In this document: positions 17,713-26,431 of the stretch, one piece after another | How the letters are laid out: each line of letters starts with the position of its first letter | How positions within the stretch are numbered: position 1 is the stretch's first letter | Assembly (NCBI GenBank): GCA_013816485.1 | Contig: JACDEI010000001.1 | Coordinates: 248,001 to 312,000 of the forward strand | Direction: 5' to 3' | DNA: 64,000 bases | Source: Planctomycetota bacterium | Lineage (GTDB): Bacteria > Planctomycetota > UBA11346 | The notes under the pieces: model-generated | Database searches by the model: none | The model's input: only the letters and a program-made list of their open reading frames with translations | What the model was told of the DNA's origin: nothing | Program-made: the position numbers and the translations under genes

Positions 17713-18573
17713 ATGAATACCCCGAACCTCGAGATCTCTGCCAAGCTGGTGATGACCCTGCGCGATCGCGCTGGCATCCCGATGATGAAGTGCAAAGGCG
17801 CGCTGGAAGCCACCAAGGGCGCCCACGCCACGGAAGACGCCTGGATCGACGCCGCCATCGAACACCTGCGCAAGCAGGGCCTCGCCACGGCCGATAAGTT
17901 CGCCGGCCGTGAAACCACCAACGGTGGACTCGGCATGGCCCTGGCCGACGGCAAGGGCCTAATCGTCCTGCTCGGCTGCCAGACCGACTTCGTCTCCGGC
18001 AACGATGTGTTCAAGGAATACGTCAAGTCGATCGCGGACGCCGGCCTCGCGGCGGGTGTCGCCGACCTCGATGGTCTCAAGGCCGCGCCTTTTTCGGGCA
18101 ATACAGGCGTGGGTGGAACGGTTGCCGACTCCATCCCGGGCAAGATCCAGCAGATCGGTGAGAACTTGGTGCTGGTCAAGGCCACGGCCCTGACTGGCGC
18201 GGTGGTCGTCGGTTACAACCACGGCGGTAAGATCGCCACCCTGGTCAGCGGTACCGGTGATGCGGCCAAGCTGCGCATGATCGCCCTGCACGTCGCTTCG
18301 GCAAATCCGGCACCGATCGCGCTCGATCGCGCTGGGGTTGATCCCACGGTGGTCGCCAAGGAAAAAGAAATCCTGCTCGCGACTCCTGAACTGCAGGGCA
18401 AGCCAGAGGCCATGCGCCCGAAGATCGTCGAAGGCAAGCTCGGCCGCTTCTACAAGGAGCGCGTGCTGCTGGAGCAGGAGATGCTGCTCGACAACGAGAA
18501 GGGCGAGACGGTCGAGAAATACGCCAAGCGCTTCGGCCTGACCGTGACCGGATTCGTGCGTCTCGCGGTCTGA
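17713..18573 (+). CDS. tsf: Elongation factor Ts
   Basis: EF-Ts is the nucleotide exchange factor of EF-Tu. The N-terminal UBA-like domain includes LVMTLRDRAGIPMMKCKGALEAT (the usual form is TGAGMMDCKKAL), followed by two dimerisation subdomains with LGCQTDFVSGNDVFKEYV and MRPKIVEGKLGRFYKERVLLEQ. The length of 286 residues is normal. The 75 bases before the ATG are almost all pyrimidines with no Shine-Dalgarno site, so initiation may rely on S1 or an unstructured leader. A strong terminator follows. Confidence 0.97.
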   Translation: MNTPNLEISAKLVMTLRDRAGIPMMKCKGALEATKGAHATEDAWIDAAIEHLRKQGLATADKFAGRETTNGGLGMALADGKGLIVLLGCQTDFVSGNDVFKEYVKSIADAGLAAGVADLDGLKAAPFSGNTGVGGTVADSIPGKIQQIGENLVLVKATALTGAVVVGYNHGGKIATLVSGTGDAAKLRMIALHVASANPAPIALDRAGVDPTVVAKEKEILLATPELQGKPEAMRPKIVEGKLGRFYKERVLLEQEMLLDNEKGETVEKYAKRFGLTVTGFVRLAV

Positions 18574-18597
18574 TAGCACATTTCGTGATTGAACGGC

Positions 18598-18632
18598 GAA
18601 ACGCCCTGGCTCTGCCAGGGCGTTTCTGTTGT
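18598..18632 (+). terminator. Intrinsic terminator after tsf
   Basis: A perfect 13-bp stem (GAAACGCCCTGGC, loop TCT, GCCAGGGCGTTTC) at 18,598-18,626 followed by TGTTGT. It lies 25 bases after the tsf stop codon and closes the rpsB-tsf operon. Confidence 0.85.
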
Positions 18633-18638
18633 GCTGGA

Positions 18639-18779
18639 CGTGCGAAGTGCGAGGTGCGAGGTTTTCTCGCACGACGTCCTGATTGCTTCGCGGTCGTGGC
18701 AGTAACGCTGATATGTCAGTGTCGTGGTTTCTCGCACCTCGCACCTCGCACCTCGCACCTCGCACCTCGCACCTCGCAC
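18639..18779. repeat. Inverted heptamer arrays (GTGCGAG / CTCGCAC) upstream of purT
   Basis: Seven perfect copies of CTCGCAC fill 18,731-18,779. A shorter array of the complementary unit (GTGCGAA, GTGCGAG, GTGCGAG) lies at 18,640-18,661, so the two can pair around a loop of about 70 bases. The right array ends 11 bases before the purT start codon, leaving no room for a normal ribosome site unless the repeat is unpaired. Confidence 0.9.
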
Positions 18780-18790
18780 AGGATCGCTCC

Positions 18791-20011
18791 ATGACCTCAC
18801 TCGGTACGCCGCTCTCCGCCTCCGCCAAGAAAGTCCTCCTACTCGGTTCGGGTGAACTCGGCAAGGAAGTGGTCATCGAACTTCAGCGCCTCGGCTGCGA
18901 GGTCATCGCCTGCGATCGTTACGCCCACGCGCCGGCGATGCAGGTGGCGCACCGCAGCCACGTGTTCTCGATGCTCGATGGCAAACGTCTGCGCGAGGTG
19001 GTCGAGCAGGAACGTCCGCACCTGATTGTTCCCGAGATCGAGGCCATCGCCACCGATGTGCTGGTCGAACTGGAGCAGGAAGGTTTCACCGTCGTTCCCT
19101 CGGCGCGCGCCGCAAAGCTGACCATGAACCGTGAGGGCATCCGCCGCCTGGCCGCGGAAGACCTGAAGCTGCCGACCTCGCCGTATCGTTTCGTCGCCAC
19201 GCGCGAGGAGTTCACCGCCGCCGCCGAGGCGCTGAAATATCCATGCGTGATCAAGCCGATCATGTCCTCGTCGGGCAAGGGTCAGAGCGTGGTGAAGTCC
19301 GCCGCCGATCTCGACCGGGCCTGGACCTACGCCCAGGAAGGCAGTCGCGCCGGAGCTGGCCGCTGCATCGTCGAAGGTTTCATCCGCTTCTCCTACGAGA
19401 TCACCGTGCTGACCGTCAGCGCCGCCAACGGTGTGCAGTGCTGTCCGCCCATCGGCCACATCCAGATCGATGGCGACTACCGCGAATCCTGGCAGCCGAT
19501 TGCGATGTCGGAGCAAGCCTGGGCCGAAGCCCAGCGCCAGGCGCGTGCGGTCGTCAGCGGCCTTGGCGGCCGCGGCATCTTCGGCGTCGAGCTGTTCGTC
19601 TGCGGCGATGCCGGTTCGGGCAACGAATCCGTCATCTTCAGCGAGGTCAGCCCGCGGCCGCACGACACCGGCCTAGTGACGCTCGGCAGCCAGCAGTTCA
19701 GCGAGTTCGCCCTGCACGCCCGTGCCATCCTCGGCCTGCCGGTGCCGGAGATCCGCCTGCTGCGGCCCGCCGCCAGCGTCGCCATCCTGGGCGAGGGCGA
19801 GGGCGTGCCGGTGTTCGACGGTCTCGACGAGGCCCTCGCTGTTCCCGAAAGCCAACTACGCCTGTTCGGCAAGCCGGTGTGTACCGGCAAACGCCGCCTG
19901 GCCGTTGCCATCGCCGCGGCCGCCGGCGTCGATGAGGCGCGTCGTCGTGCCGCCGCGGTCGCTGCTGCCGTGCGTATCCAGCTTCAGCCGCAGGCCGCTG
20001 CCGCCCGCTGA
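18791..20011 (+). CDS. purT: Formate-dependent phosphoribosylglycinamide formyltransferase (PurT)
   Basis: PurT makes formyl-GAR from GAR, formate and ATP, the third step of purine synthesis. The 406-residue ATP-grasp protein has the PreATP-grasp start [39 protein letters not shown], then the ATP-grasp domain with [41 protein letters not shown] and [17 protein letters not shown] use the ATG at 18,791. The frame is open further upstream only because it crosses the heptamer array. No other purine gene is in the window. Confidence 0.95.
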   Translation: MTSLGTPLSASAKKVLLLGSGELGKEVVIELQRLGCEVIACDRYAHAPAMQVAHRSHVFSMLDGKRLREVVEQERPHLIVPEIEAIATDVLVELEQEGFTVVPSARAAKLTMNREGIRRLAAEDLKLPTSPYRFVATREEFTAAAEALKYPCVIKPIMSSSGKGQSVVKSAADLDRAWTYAQEGSRAGAGRCIVEGFIRFSYEITVLTVSAANGVQCCPPIGHIQIDGDYRESWQPIAMSEQAWAEAQRQARAVVSGLGGRGIFGVELFVCGDAGSGNESVIFSEVSPRPHDTGLVTLGSQQFSEFALHARAILGLPVPEIRLLRPAASVAILGEGEGVPVFDGLDEALAVPESQLRLFGKPVCTGKRRLAVAIAAAAGVDEARRRAAAVAAAVRIQLQPQAAAAR

Positions 20012-20074
20012 GGTCGTCCAACCACACCGCCTGATCTGCTGGCAACTTTTCCTGCCGGCGGTCGTATAACGGAC

Positions 20075-21379
20075 ATGAAGGTCTTGAAGTCCCTGTTGCT
20101 GCTCCTGCTGCTGTCGACCCTCATCGCAGGAGTGGCGCCGGCCGAGGACTACGACGAAGAGCCCATCGCCTACAGTCGGCGCCCTGCAGATGACGCGGTG
20201 GCGCGTCTGCAGCGGCGGATCGCTGCCGGTGAGGTGACGTTGACGTGGGATGATCGCCACGGCTGGCTGCCCTCGCTGCTCAAGCAGCTCGACATCCCGG
20301 TGTCATCGCAGGTGCTGGTGTTCTCCAAGACCAGCCTGCAACGCGAGTTCATCGCGCCCGATCGGCCACGGGCGTTGTACTTCAATGACGAGGTTTACAT
20401 CGGCACGGTGCAGCACAGCGAGGTGATCGAGATCGCCAGCACCGATCCGCGTCAGGGCACCATGTTCTATGTCGGCAACAACCGCCGCAGCGGCATGAAG
20501 ACCGAGCGTCAGACGCACGAGTGTCTGCAATGCCACGATTCCAACGCCTTCACCGGCGGCGTGCCTGGGCTGATGATGCGCTCAGTCTTCCCAGGGCAGG
20601 ATGGCCGCCCGATCCTCACCGCCGGCAGCCACGTCACCGATCACCGCAGTCCGTTGCCGCAGCGGTGGGGAGGGTGGTTCGTCACCGGCACCACCGGCAC
20701 GCTCGGTCACCTGGGCAACCAGATCTTCAGCGAGAACATCACGCCGGAACACGCCGATCCGTTGCGGGGCGCAGGTCGCACTTCGCTCGTCGGACTGCTC
20801 GATACCGATCCGTACCTGACGCCCCACAGCGATGTGGTCGCGCTGTTGGTGCTCGGGCATCAGGTGCAGATGCACAACCTCCTGACGCGGGCGTCCTACG
20901 AAGGACGCCGTGCACTGCGCGACGATCTGGTGATGAACGAAGCGCTCGGCCGCCCACTCGACTTCCGCAGCGACACCTTCCGTCGGCGTATCGCGAGTGT
21001 GGGCGAGGCGCTGCTGCGCTTCCTGCTCTACGCCGACGAGGCCTCGCTCACTGGCACGGTGCGGGGGACGTCGACCTTCGCTGCCGATTTCCAGGCGCAC
21101 GGACCGCGTGATACCCAGGGTCGTTCGCTGCGCGACCTCGACCTGGAGCGGCGCCTGCTGAAACATCCGCTTAGCCATCTGATCTATAGCCAGTCGTTCG
21201 ATGCCCTGCCGCCGCCGATACATGCCTACGTGCTTGAGCGACTGTTGACGGTGCTGACCGCGACCGTCACTGACGATCGATACAACCGCCTGACCCTGGC
21301 CGACCGGCGTGCCGTGCTGGAGATCCTGGTGGCGACCAAACCCGGTCTGCCGCCGGGGTTTGCCACCGCGCTGCGTTGA
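20075..21379 (+). CDS. Exported protein with a single CxxCH haem-binding motif
   Basis: A 434-residue protein with a clear signal peptide (KVLKSLLLLLLLSTLIAGVAPA). One c-type haem motif occurs at about residue 150 (HECLQCHDS). A conserved-looking block, RQGTMFYVGNNRRSG, precedes it, and AGSHVTDHRSPLPQRWGGW follows and could supply the distal ligand. The C-terminal half is helical. I do not recognise a named family, but single-haem exported proteins of this size are common in Planctomycetes and relatives. It may be a periplasmic electron-transfer or redox enzyme. It is 63 bases after purT, and the ROK operon follows. Confidence 0.7.
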   Translation: MKVLKSLLLLLLLSTLIAGVAPAEDYDEEPIAYSRRPADDAVARLQRRIAAGEVTLTWDDRHGWLPSLLKQLDIPVSSQVLVFSKTSLQREFIAPDRPRALYFNDEVYIGTVQHSEVIEIASTDPRQGTMFYVGNNRRSGMKTERQTHECLQCHDSNAFTGGVPGLMMRSVFPGQDGRPILTAGSHVTDHRSPLPQRWGGWFVTGTTGTLGHLGNQIFSENITPEHADPLRGAGRTSLVGLLDTDPYLTPHSDVVALLVLGHQVQMHNLLTRASYEGRRALRDDLVMNEALGRPLDFRSDTFRRRIASVGEALLRFLLYADEASLTGTVRGTSTFAADFQAHGPRDTQGRSLRDLDLERRLLKHPLSHLIYSQSFDALPPPIHAYVLERLLTVLTATVTDDRYNRLTLADRRAVLEILVATKPGLPPGFATALR

Positions 21380-21494
21380 CGATCAAGTTTCGCGGGCTCT
21401 TCACGTGGTGCTCATCCCACCGCGTTACCTTGACTCGCTCATGGCCCATCCGACCGTCCCACACTGGCGATCCAGCCGCACCGGGAGCAGGTTC

Positions 21495-22463
21495 ATGGGC
21501 AAGCGCGATATGCCGAAGTACCGGTTGGGCATCGACCTGGGTGGAACGAAGATGCACGCGGTGGTGATCAATCGGAAGGGCAAGGTGCTTGGCAGCGCGC
21601 GCCGTGCGACCAAACCCGAGGACGGCTACAAAGCGGTGTTGAGGCGCTTGGTCGACACCGCCGATGAAGCAGCGGAGGACGCCGAGCTGGATCTGGACGA
21701 CTTCGATGCCATCGGCCTGGGCATGCCTGGACCGATCGACGACCGGCGCGGCATGGTGCACCTGGCGCCCAATCTCGGCTGGCGTGAACGGTCGGTGGCT
21801 GACGACCTCAAGCGGGTGATCAAACGCCCGGTGGTGCTTGGCAACGACGTGAACTTCGGTTGTCTCGGCGAGGTCACCCACGGGTGCGCCAACGGTTCCG
21901 CCAGCGCCTTCGCTGCCTTCGTCGGTACCGGACTCGGTGGTGGCGTGGTGCTCAATGGCCGGCTGGAAAACGGTCTGCATGGTTTTGCCGGCGAGATCGG
22001 CCATGTGCCGGCACCGTTCGGCGATGCAGCGTGCGCGTGTGGACTGAAAGGCTGCCTCGAGACCTCCGCGAGCAAGACCGGCATCATCCGGCTGATCCTC
22101 GAGGAACAGCGTCGCGGGACGAAGAGCCTGATTCGGCTCAAGAAAGGTGATCGCCTGAAGTCGTCGCAGTTGCGTGAGGCATGGAAGCGTAGATGTCCGG
22201 CGACACGCGCAGCGGTGGCACGTTCCTGCCGGGCGCTTGGCTGGGGCCTTGGCGCAGTGGCTGGCGTGATCGACCCGGAAGTGTTTGTGCTCGGTGGTGG
22301 CGTCATGGAGGCCATGGGTGACGAGCTGCTGCCGCTGGTGCGCGACGGCATGACGGAATTCAGCATGTGTTACCGTGAGCGGAAACCCGACCTGCGCCTG
22401 GCGGCGCTCGGTGACGATGCAGTGGCGATTGGCGCGGCGGTGGCCAGCGCCGCCGAGGAGTGA
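21495..22463 (+). CDS. ROK-family sugar kinase (glucokinase-like)
   Basis: A 322-residue ROK protein. The ATP-binding P-loop is LGIDLGGTKMHAVV, followed by GLGMPGPID, GNDVNFGCLGE with the catalytic Asp, the ROK signature GTGLGGGVVLNGRL, GFAGEIGHVP with the zinc-ligand His, and the zinc cysteines in CACGLKGCLET. The start at 21,495 has GGAG nine bases upstream; ATGs at 21,441 and 21,510 are alternatives. It sits three bases before ppx, which overlaps ppk1, so a link between hexose phosphorylation and polyphosphate is possible. The sequence itself does not show whether ATP or polyphosphate is the donor. Confidence 0.88.
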   Translation: MGKRDMPKYRLGIDLGGTKMHAVVINRKGKVLGSARRATKPEDGYKAVLRRLVDTADEAAEDAELDLDDFDAIGLGMPGPIDDRRGMVHLAPNLGWRERSVADDLKRVIKRPVVLGNDVNFGCLGEVTHGCANGSASAFAAFVGTGLGGGVVLNGRLENGLHGFAGEIGHVPAPFGDAACACGLKGCLETSASKTGIIRLILEEQRRGTKSLIRLKKGDRLKSSQLREAWKRRCPATRAAVARSCRALGWGLGAVAGVIDPEVFVLGGGVMEAMGDELLPLVRDGMTEFSMCYRERKPDLRLAALGDDAVAIGAAVASAAEE

Positions 22464-22466
22464 CCC

Positions 22467-24041
22467 ATGCATTCCCAGGCTCCTGTTCCTCCTCCGTTGA
22501 CCACGACCCGTCAGGTCGCGGTGGTGGATTGTGGCACCAGTTCCGTGCGTGCGTTTATCGCACAATTGCAGAGCGATGGTGGTGACCCCGAAATCCTTGA
22601 AGACCTGTCGTTTCCCGTCGATCTGACCGACTCCTTCGTCAGCGGAAAACTGTCGCGCCAAGCGATGGACGGCGTGGTCGAAGCCTTCGTCAACATCGCT
22701 GCCTCGGCCAAGAGCTACGGCATCGGCACCATCCGCGCGGTCGGCACGTCGGCGCTGCGCGAAGCCACCAACAGCGACGTGCTGGTCGAGCGCTTGCGCA
22801 CCAACCAGGGCATCGACCTGGAAATCATCGACAACGCGGAGGAGGCACGCCTCTATTGCGAGGCGCTGCGTCTGGTGCTGGAGCGCACCAAACGCGAACT
22901 GCCCGGGCGGACGTTGATGATCGATCTGGGTGGCGGTAGCACCTGCATCGGCCTGATCACCAATGGCAAGCTGGTGCATTCGGTCGACGAGCACTACGGT
23001 TCGGTGCGCATCCTCGAACAGTTCCATTCTTTGCGCGACAGCGGCGAGTTTGCGCTGACCATCGACCGTTACGCCCTCGGTGCGGCGCGCATGATGCTCG
23101 ACCGCTTGCCCAAGGGTCAGATCAACCACCTGGTCATCACCAGCGGCGACGTGCGCAAACTCTGTTCGCTGCTGACCAAGGCCACGGCCAAGACCGCCAA
23201 GGGCGGTATCCAACCACTCGCGGTCAACGAGGTCGCCTCGTGGTATCAGAAGATGCAGGCGATGACGCCGCCGGAACGTGCGAATGCCTGCGCCACCGAC
23301 GCGCGCGCAGCAGCGCTACTGCTGCCGGTCGCCAGCCTGCTCAAACACCTCAGTGCCGAGACCGGTGCGACCGAAGTGCTGGTCCCGTACCTGACCCTGC
23401 GTGATGGCCTGATCGCCGATCTCATGCCCGGCGCGCACGGTGCGCATTATCTCAGCGCGGCAGATCTGATGGCCGAAGGCATGCAATTGGTATCGCGGTA
23501 CGGCGGCAACCTCGCTTATGCGGAAAACACCGCCAGCCTGGCGACACAGATCTTCGATCAGACCGCCAGTCTGCACGGCCTGGGTGAACGTGATCGCGCC
23601 CTGCTCGACTTCTCCGCGTTGATCCACGACATCGGCAGTTACATCAACGTGCGCAACCGGCATAAACATTCGATGTACGTCATCCAATCCTCGGACATCG
23701 CTGGACTCACCGCGATCGAGAAGGAAATGGTCGCCAACATCGCGCGTTACCACCGCAAGAGTGCGCCGGAAGCGCACCACCTGGAGTTCAAATCGCTGCC
23801 ACGGGCCAAACGCGTGGTGGTGTCGTACCTCGCGGCGATCCTGCGTTTGGCCTACGGGCTCGATGTCGAGCGCACCCAGCGCATCAAAAAGGTGCGTTGC
23901 GAGGTGTCGGATGGCCGCCTGCTGATCCACGTCGATCGCCGCCAGATCGCGCTGGAACGTTGGTCGCTCGGCGGCAAGGCGGGGATGTTCGCGGAGGTCT
24001 TCGGCCTGGATGTCACGGTGGTCGCGCGGGAGGAAAGATGA
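22467..24041 (+). CDS. ppx: Ppx/GppA-type exopolyphosphatase
   Basis: Removes terminal phosphate from polyphosphate, or the 5' phosphate of pppGpp. The actin-like N-terminal domain has VAVVDCGTSSVRAFIAQL, the second nucleotide loop LMIDLGGGSTCIGLI, and GTSALREATNS between them. The C-terminal HD-like domain has LIHDIGSYINVRNRHKHSMY. The length of 524 residues is the long form with an HD domain. It lies directly upstream of ppk1, with which it overlaps by four bases, so polyphosphate making and breaking are co-expressed. Confidence 0.93.
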   Translation: MHSQAPVPPPLTTTRQVAVVDCGTSSVRAFIAQLQSDGGDPEILEDLSFPVDLTDSFVSGKLSRQAMDGVVEAFVNIAASAKSYGIGTIRAVGTSALREATNSDVLVERLRTNQGIDLEIIDNAEEARLYCEALRLVLERTKRELPGRTLMIDLGGGSTCIGLITNGKLVHSVDEHYGSVRILEQFHSLRDSGEFALTIDRYALGAARMMLDRLPKGQINHLVITSGDVRKLCSLLTKATAKTAKGGIQPLAVNEVASWYQKMQAMTPPERANACATDARAAALLLPVASLLKHLSAETGATEVLVPYLTLRDGLIADLMPGAHGAHYLSAADLMAEGMQLVSRYGGNLAYAENTASLATQIFDQTASLHGLGERDRALLDFSALIHDIGSYINVRNRHKHSMYVIQSSDIAGLTAIEKEMVANIARYHRKSAPEAHHLEFKSLPRAKRVVVSYLAAILRLAYGLDVERTQRIKKVRCEVSDGRLLIHVDRRQIALERWSLGGKAGMFAEVFGLDVTVVAREER

Positions 24042-26239
24042 ATCGCAAGTCCCAGGCTCGTCAAAGCGGAGTTGGCACCGCCCGCTTTGCCGCCAAGGAA
24101 ACCATCACGCCGGTCGCGGTCGCCGCGCTCGATGATCGCAGCCGCTATTTCAGCCGCGAAATCTCCTGGCTCGCATTCAACCGTCGGGTGCTGGAAGAGG
24201 CGCAAGATCCGGCCAAGCCACTGCTCGAACGCACCAAGTTCCTCGCCATCGTCAGCTCCAACCTCGATGAGTTCGTGATGGTACGTCTTGCCGAGGTCCA
24301 TGCCTTGGCGCACCGACGCGGATTCGGTGGCCAGGAACTGCCGGAAACCGCCAACGCTCCGCACCTGTTGGAGGAGATCCGCGGCGAGATCGGCCGCCTA
24401 GTGGCGGAACAGTACCGCTGCTGGCGCGAGGACCTCGCTCCGCGTCTGGCGCAGGAAGGGTGCGCCATCATCCCGCCGGAGCAGTGGGGCGCGGTTGATC
24501 GCGAAAGCTTGCAGGCGCATTTCCGCAATCAGCTCGAACCGATCCTGACGCCGTTGGGCGTCGATCCGACGAAACCCTTCCCGATGGTGGCCAATCGTGG
24601 GTTGACGGTGGCGGTACGTCTCGAATCGCTGGATCCCAGCGCGACGGTGGGTGAACGCAAAGCACTGGTGGCGGTGCCGGCGGGCAACCGCTTGGTGACG
24701 CTCATCGAACGTCCGGGCCAGCTCGCCCTGGTGGAGGACATCGTCGGAGCATTCGTCGATCGGCTGTTTCCAGGGTATCGCATCACCGGCCGCTGCCTCT
24801 TCCGCATCACCCGTGATGGTGCCCTCGACATCGACGAGAGCCAAGCGGAGGACCTGCTCAGCGAGATCGAGAACGAGTTGTCGAACCGCGAACATGGCCA
24901 AGCCGTGCGTCTGGAGATCGCCGCCAATGGCGATCAGGCGCTGCGTGCGTGGTTGCAGCAGGCGGTGGAACTCGACGCCGCCGACCTCTATCCGGTCGAT
25001 GGGCCGCTCGACCTCACCGTGCTGTTTCCGCTCAGCGACCGCCTCGATCGCCCAGATCTGCGGGAAAAACCGCTGGTCGCGACGCTCTACCCACAGGAGT
25101 GGAGCGAGCCGTTCACGCGTATCCGCCAGAACGATCTGCTGCTGCATCATCCCTTTCAGAGCTATCAACGGGTGGTCGATCTGGTCGAGCGTGCGGCAGA
25201 GGATCCGCGGGTGTTGGCGATCAAGCAGACGCTCTACCGGGTGTCGGCGACCTCGCCGATCATGCGCGCGCTGATGCGCGCCGCGCGTGCGGGCAAACAG
25301 GTGACCCTGCTGATCGAGTTGAAGGCGCGTTTCGACGAGGCGACCAACATCCGCTGGGCGCGTGCGCTCGAAGAAGCCGGTGCGCACGTGGTCTACGGTC
25401 TCGTCGGACTCAAGGTCCACGCCAAGCTGCTGATGATCATCCGTCGTGACGACAACGGTATCCGCCGCTACTGCCACATCGGTACCGGCAACTACAACGA
25501 CAAGACTGCGCGGCTCTACACCGATCTCAGCTACCTGACCGCCAACGAAGCCGTCGGTCGCGATGTCGCGGCGTTGTTCAACATGCTTACCGGTTACAGC
25601 CAGCCGCCCGAATGGGAACGCTTGGCGGCCGCGCCGCTGACCATGCGCAAACGGTTCGTCGAGTGGATCCGTGGCGAGGCGGCCCATGCGCGCAAGGACG
25701 GCGGCAGCGGTCGCATCATCGCCAAGTTCAACAGCATGGTTGATCAGGGTCTCTGCGAGGAACTTTATGCGGCGTCGCAGGCCGGCGTGCAGATCGATCT
25801 CATCGTCCGTGGCATGTGCATCCTGCGCCCCGGGGTTCCCGGCCTGTCGGAGAACATCCGCGTACGTTCGATCGTCGGTCGTCTGCTCGAACACAGCCGG
25901 ATCTACTACTTCGCCAACGCCGGCGACCCGGTGATCGGCATCGCCTCGGCCGACTGGATGTCGCGCAACCTCGACCGCCGGGTGGAATGTTTCGTCCGTA
26001 TCGATGACGAGGCCCTGCGTCGTCGGCTGATGACCATCCTCGACTGCTGTCTGGCCGACAATGTCCAGGCCCGCGAGATGGGAGCGGATGGCACCTACCA
26101 GCGGCTGTGTCCGGCAAAGGACAGCACCCGCCGGTCGAGCTTCGACGACCTGCTGAGCGAGGGCGCGGCGGTCGAACGTCCGTTGGAGGACGATGACGGA
26201 CGTGCCCCCCGTTTCACCCCCAGGCGCAAGGGCGATTAG
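24038..26239 (+). CDS. ppk1: Polyphosphate kinase 1
   Basis: Makes inorganic polyphosphate from the gamma phosphate of ATP. The 733-residue protein has the N-terminal YFSREISWLAFNRRVLEEA, head domain, and two phospholipase-D-like catalytic domains. The active-site histidines lie in KVHAKLLMI and in LLEHSRIYYFAN; CHIGTGNYNDKTARLYTDL and DWMSRNLDRRVECFV are family blocks. The ATG overlaps the ppx stop codon, with AGGAAAG as a good ribosome site. The last 60 residues are a charged extension of no known role. Confidence 0.96.
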   Translation: MNRKSQARQSGVGTARFAAKETITPVAVAALDDRSRYFSREISWLAFNRRVLEEAQDPAKPLLERTKFLAIVSSNLDEFVMVRLAEVHALAHRRGFGGQELPETANAPHLLEEIRGEIGRLVAEQYRCWREDLAPRLAQEGCAIIPPEQWGAVDRESLQAHFRNQLEPILTPLGVDPTKPFPMVANRGLTVAVRLESLDPSATVGERKALVAVPAGNRLVTLIERPGQLALVEDIVGAFVDRLFPGYRITGRCLFRITRDGALDIDESQAEDLLSEIENELSNREHGQAVRLEIAANGDQALRAWLQQAVELDAADLYPVDGPLDLTVLFPLSDRLDRPDLREKPLVATLYPQEWSEPFTRIRQNDLLLHHPFQSYQRVVDLVERAAEDPRVLAIKQTLYRVSATSPIMRALMRAARAGKQVTLLIELKARFDEATNIRWARALEEAGAHVVYGLVGLKVHAKLLMIIRRDDNGIRRYCHIGTGNYNDKTARLYTDLSYLTANEAVGRDVAALFNMLTGYSQPPEWERLAAAPLTMRKRFVEWIRGEAAHARKDGGSGRIIAKFNSMVDQGLCEELYAASQAGVQIDLIVRGMCILRPGVPGLSENIRVRSIVGRLLEHSRIYYFANAGDPVIGIASADWMSRNLDRRVECFVRIDDEALRRRLMTILDCCLADNVQAREMGADGTYQRLCPAKDSTRRSSFDDLLSEGAAVERPLEDDDGRAPRFTPRRKGD

Positions 26240-26431
26240 CGCGGGAGGGCGGCGAAACGCGGTTCAGATCACGCCATCGGCGGGGAAATCCATCGCCGTA
26301 TGGACACCCCTGGCCCCGGCCCCGTCCCGCAGCCCCAGGGCACCGGTGGCGTGTGCCGACCGCCAGCCCGCAACAGGCCCGCAAAGGACGTTGGCAACTC
26401 GGGGTAAGGCCTTAGGAATCAGGTCCCAAGG

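Noticed and set aside
21267-23213. A 648-codon minus-strand frame across the ROK and ppx genes
   Set aside because: It lies opposite two genes with clear catalytic motifs and has no family motif of its own.
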